From NCBI RefSeq assembly GCF_001293685.1, contig NZ_BCAG01000006.1, positions 496,001-560,000 of the forward strand: 64,000 nt of DNA. The letters are read 5' to 3'. The notes beneath the pieces are model-generated. The model saw only the letters and a list, made by a program, of their open reading frames with translations, did no database searches and was not told the DNA's origin. Source of the stretch: Desulfatitalea tepidiphila. GTDB taxonomy: Bacteria; Desulfobacterota; Desulfobacteria; Desulfobacterales; Desulfosarcinaceae. Below are positions 63,367 through 64,000 of this stretch, piece by piece. Numbering within the stretch: position 1 is the stretch's first letter; every line of letters begins with the position of its first letter. A program made the translations under genes and the position numbers.

Positions 63367-64000
63367 AGCGCCCGGTCAAGATCGCCTACGCGGCCCTGGT
63401 CTACCTCTTTCTCTACCTGCCCCTGGTGGTGATGGTGATCTACTCGTTCAACGCCTCGCGCTTTTCCATGCGCTGGAAGGGCTTCACCCTGCAGTGGTAC
63501 GACCACCTGCTGCACAACGCCACCCTGCTCCAGGCCGCGGCCCACTCCCTCTACATCGCCTTCCTGGCCGCCACCGCGGCCAGCCTGGTGGCCACCATCA
63601 CGGCCCTGGCCATCTATCGATGGCGCTTCACCGGCCGCAAGACCATCCACGCCGCGCTCTTCGTCATGATGATGTCGCCGGACATCGTCATCGGCATCTC
63701 CCTGCTGGTCCTCTTCATGGCCCTGGCCCTGCCCCTGGGCTTCTGGACCCTGCTCATGGCCCACGTGACCCTCTGCGTCCCCTTCGTGGCCATCACCGTG
63801 CACAGCCGGCTGCACGGCTTCGACCCGCATCTCATCGAAGCGGCCCGGGACCTGGGCGCCGGCGAGGCCGAGGTTTGGCGCCACGTCGTCATTCCCATGA
63901 CCATGCCCGCGGTGCTGGCCGGCTGGTTCATGAGCTTCACCCTCTCCCTGGACGACGTGATCATCTCCTTCTTCACTACCGGACCGACCTTCGAAGTGCT
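63363..64000 (+). CDS. potC: Spermidine/putrescine ABC transporter permease, partial
   Basis: PotC-type permease running off the right edge; 212 complete codons are visible. Segments include YLFLYLPLVVMVIYSFN, PDIVIGISLLVLF, the EAA loop LIEAARDLGAGEAEVWRHVV, and FTLSLDDVIISFFTTGP, which is characteristic of PotC. The binding protein potD would be expected just beyond the window. Confidence 0.93.
   Translation, partial: MKRPVKIAYAALVYLFLYLPLVVMVIYSFNASRFSMRWKGFTLQWYDHLLHNATLLQAAAHSLYIAFLAATAASLVATITALAIYRWRFTGRKTIHAALFVMMMSPDIVIGISLLVLFMALALPLGFWTLLMAHVTLCVPFVAITVHSRLHGFDPHLIEAARDLGAGEAEVWRHVVIPMTMPAVLAGWFMSFTLSLDDVIISFFTTGPTFEV

Overview
The window is GC-rich, densely coded DNA that most resembles a Desulfobacterota (Desulfosarcina/Desulfobacteraceae-like, sulfate-reducing) chromosome. 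That placement is an inference from content: an ABC-type glycerol importer with GlpA/GlpB, BadI/BadH-type alicyclic acyl-CoA enzymes, c-type and [2Fe-2S] electron carriers, sigma-54 control, YkgJ and DUF169 proteins. No rRNA, tRNA, CRISPR array, transposase, integrase or phage gene was seen.

Layout. 1-17.7 kb is mostly housekeeping: a VWA protein, a eukaryotic-type HisA, an OmpA lipoprotein, an alanine racemase/alanine dehydrogenase pair, thiolase, a FapA (DUF342) protein with a 57-aa YjfB-like protein, TrmL, small envelope proteins, a lytic transglycosylase, an NhaD antiporter carrying an inserted PAS domain, and a YkgJ Fe-S protein. 17.7-33 kb is a glycerol regulon. On the minus strand: glpA-glpB, then glpK, an Fe-alcohol dehydrogenase, a second GlpA-like flavoprotein and an SdhB-like Fe-S protein. 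On the plus strand: glpR and the importer glpSTPQUV. Glycerol would be imported by ABC transport, phosphorylated by GlpK and oxidised by GlpAB; no glpF or glpC is present. 33-36.7 kb is an IclR-controlled operon for cyclohexanecarboxylate-type CoA esters (badH, an acyl-CoA dehydrogenase with Asp at the catalytic position, badI).

37-45.5 kb holds a nitroreductase, a two-subunit UxaA-family lyase with a DUF169 protein, a bacterial QTMAN/GTDC1-like glycosyltransferase, a YitT protein and an HDOD-GAF protein, broken up by palindromic repeats. 45.8-51.6 kb has a sigma-54 activator next to an osmC gene with its own -24/-12 promoter, and an rseC/PP2C/Ser-Thr-kinase operon whose kinase carries a formylglycine-enzyme-like domain. 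52.4-57.3 kb is a copper/redox island: a CopA-type ATPase, a 35-aa Cys/His micro-protein, a CuA-type cupredoxin and, between them, a decaying operon ([2Fe-2S] ferredoxin with an in-frame TAG, membrane protein whose ATG has become ATA, multiheme cytochrome c with a T7 frameshift, a lost haem His and a TAA). 57.3-64 kb has a methyltransferase, small proteins, an aldehyde dehydrogenase and the start of a potABC polyamine importer that runs off the right edge.

The most unusual non-coding signal is a family of about 300-bp palindromic elements (full copies at 40871-41168 and 43522-43822; partial copies at 14401-14456 and 22525-22615). In the two full copies, stem bases have changed in complementary pairs, so the fold has been kept. 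A second, unrelated 139-bp palindrome flanked by 8-bp direct repeats sits exactly at the stop codon of the nitroreductase gene.
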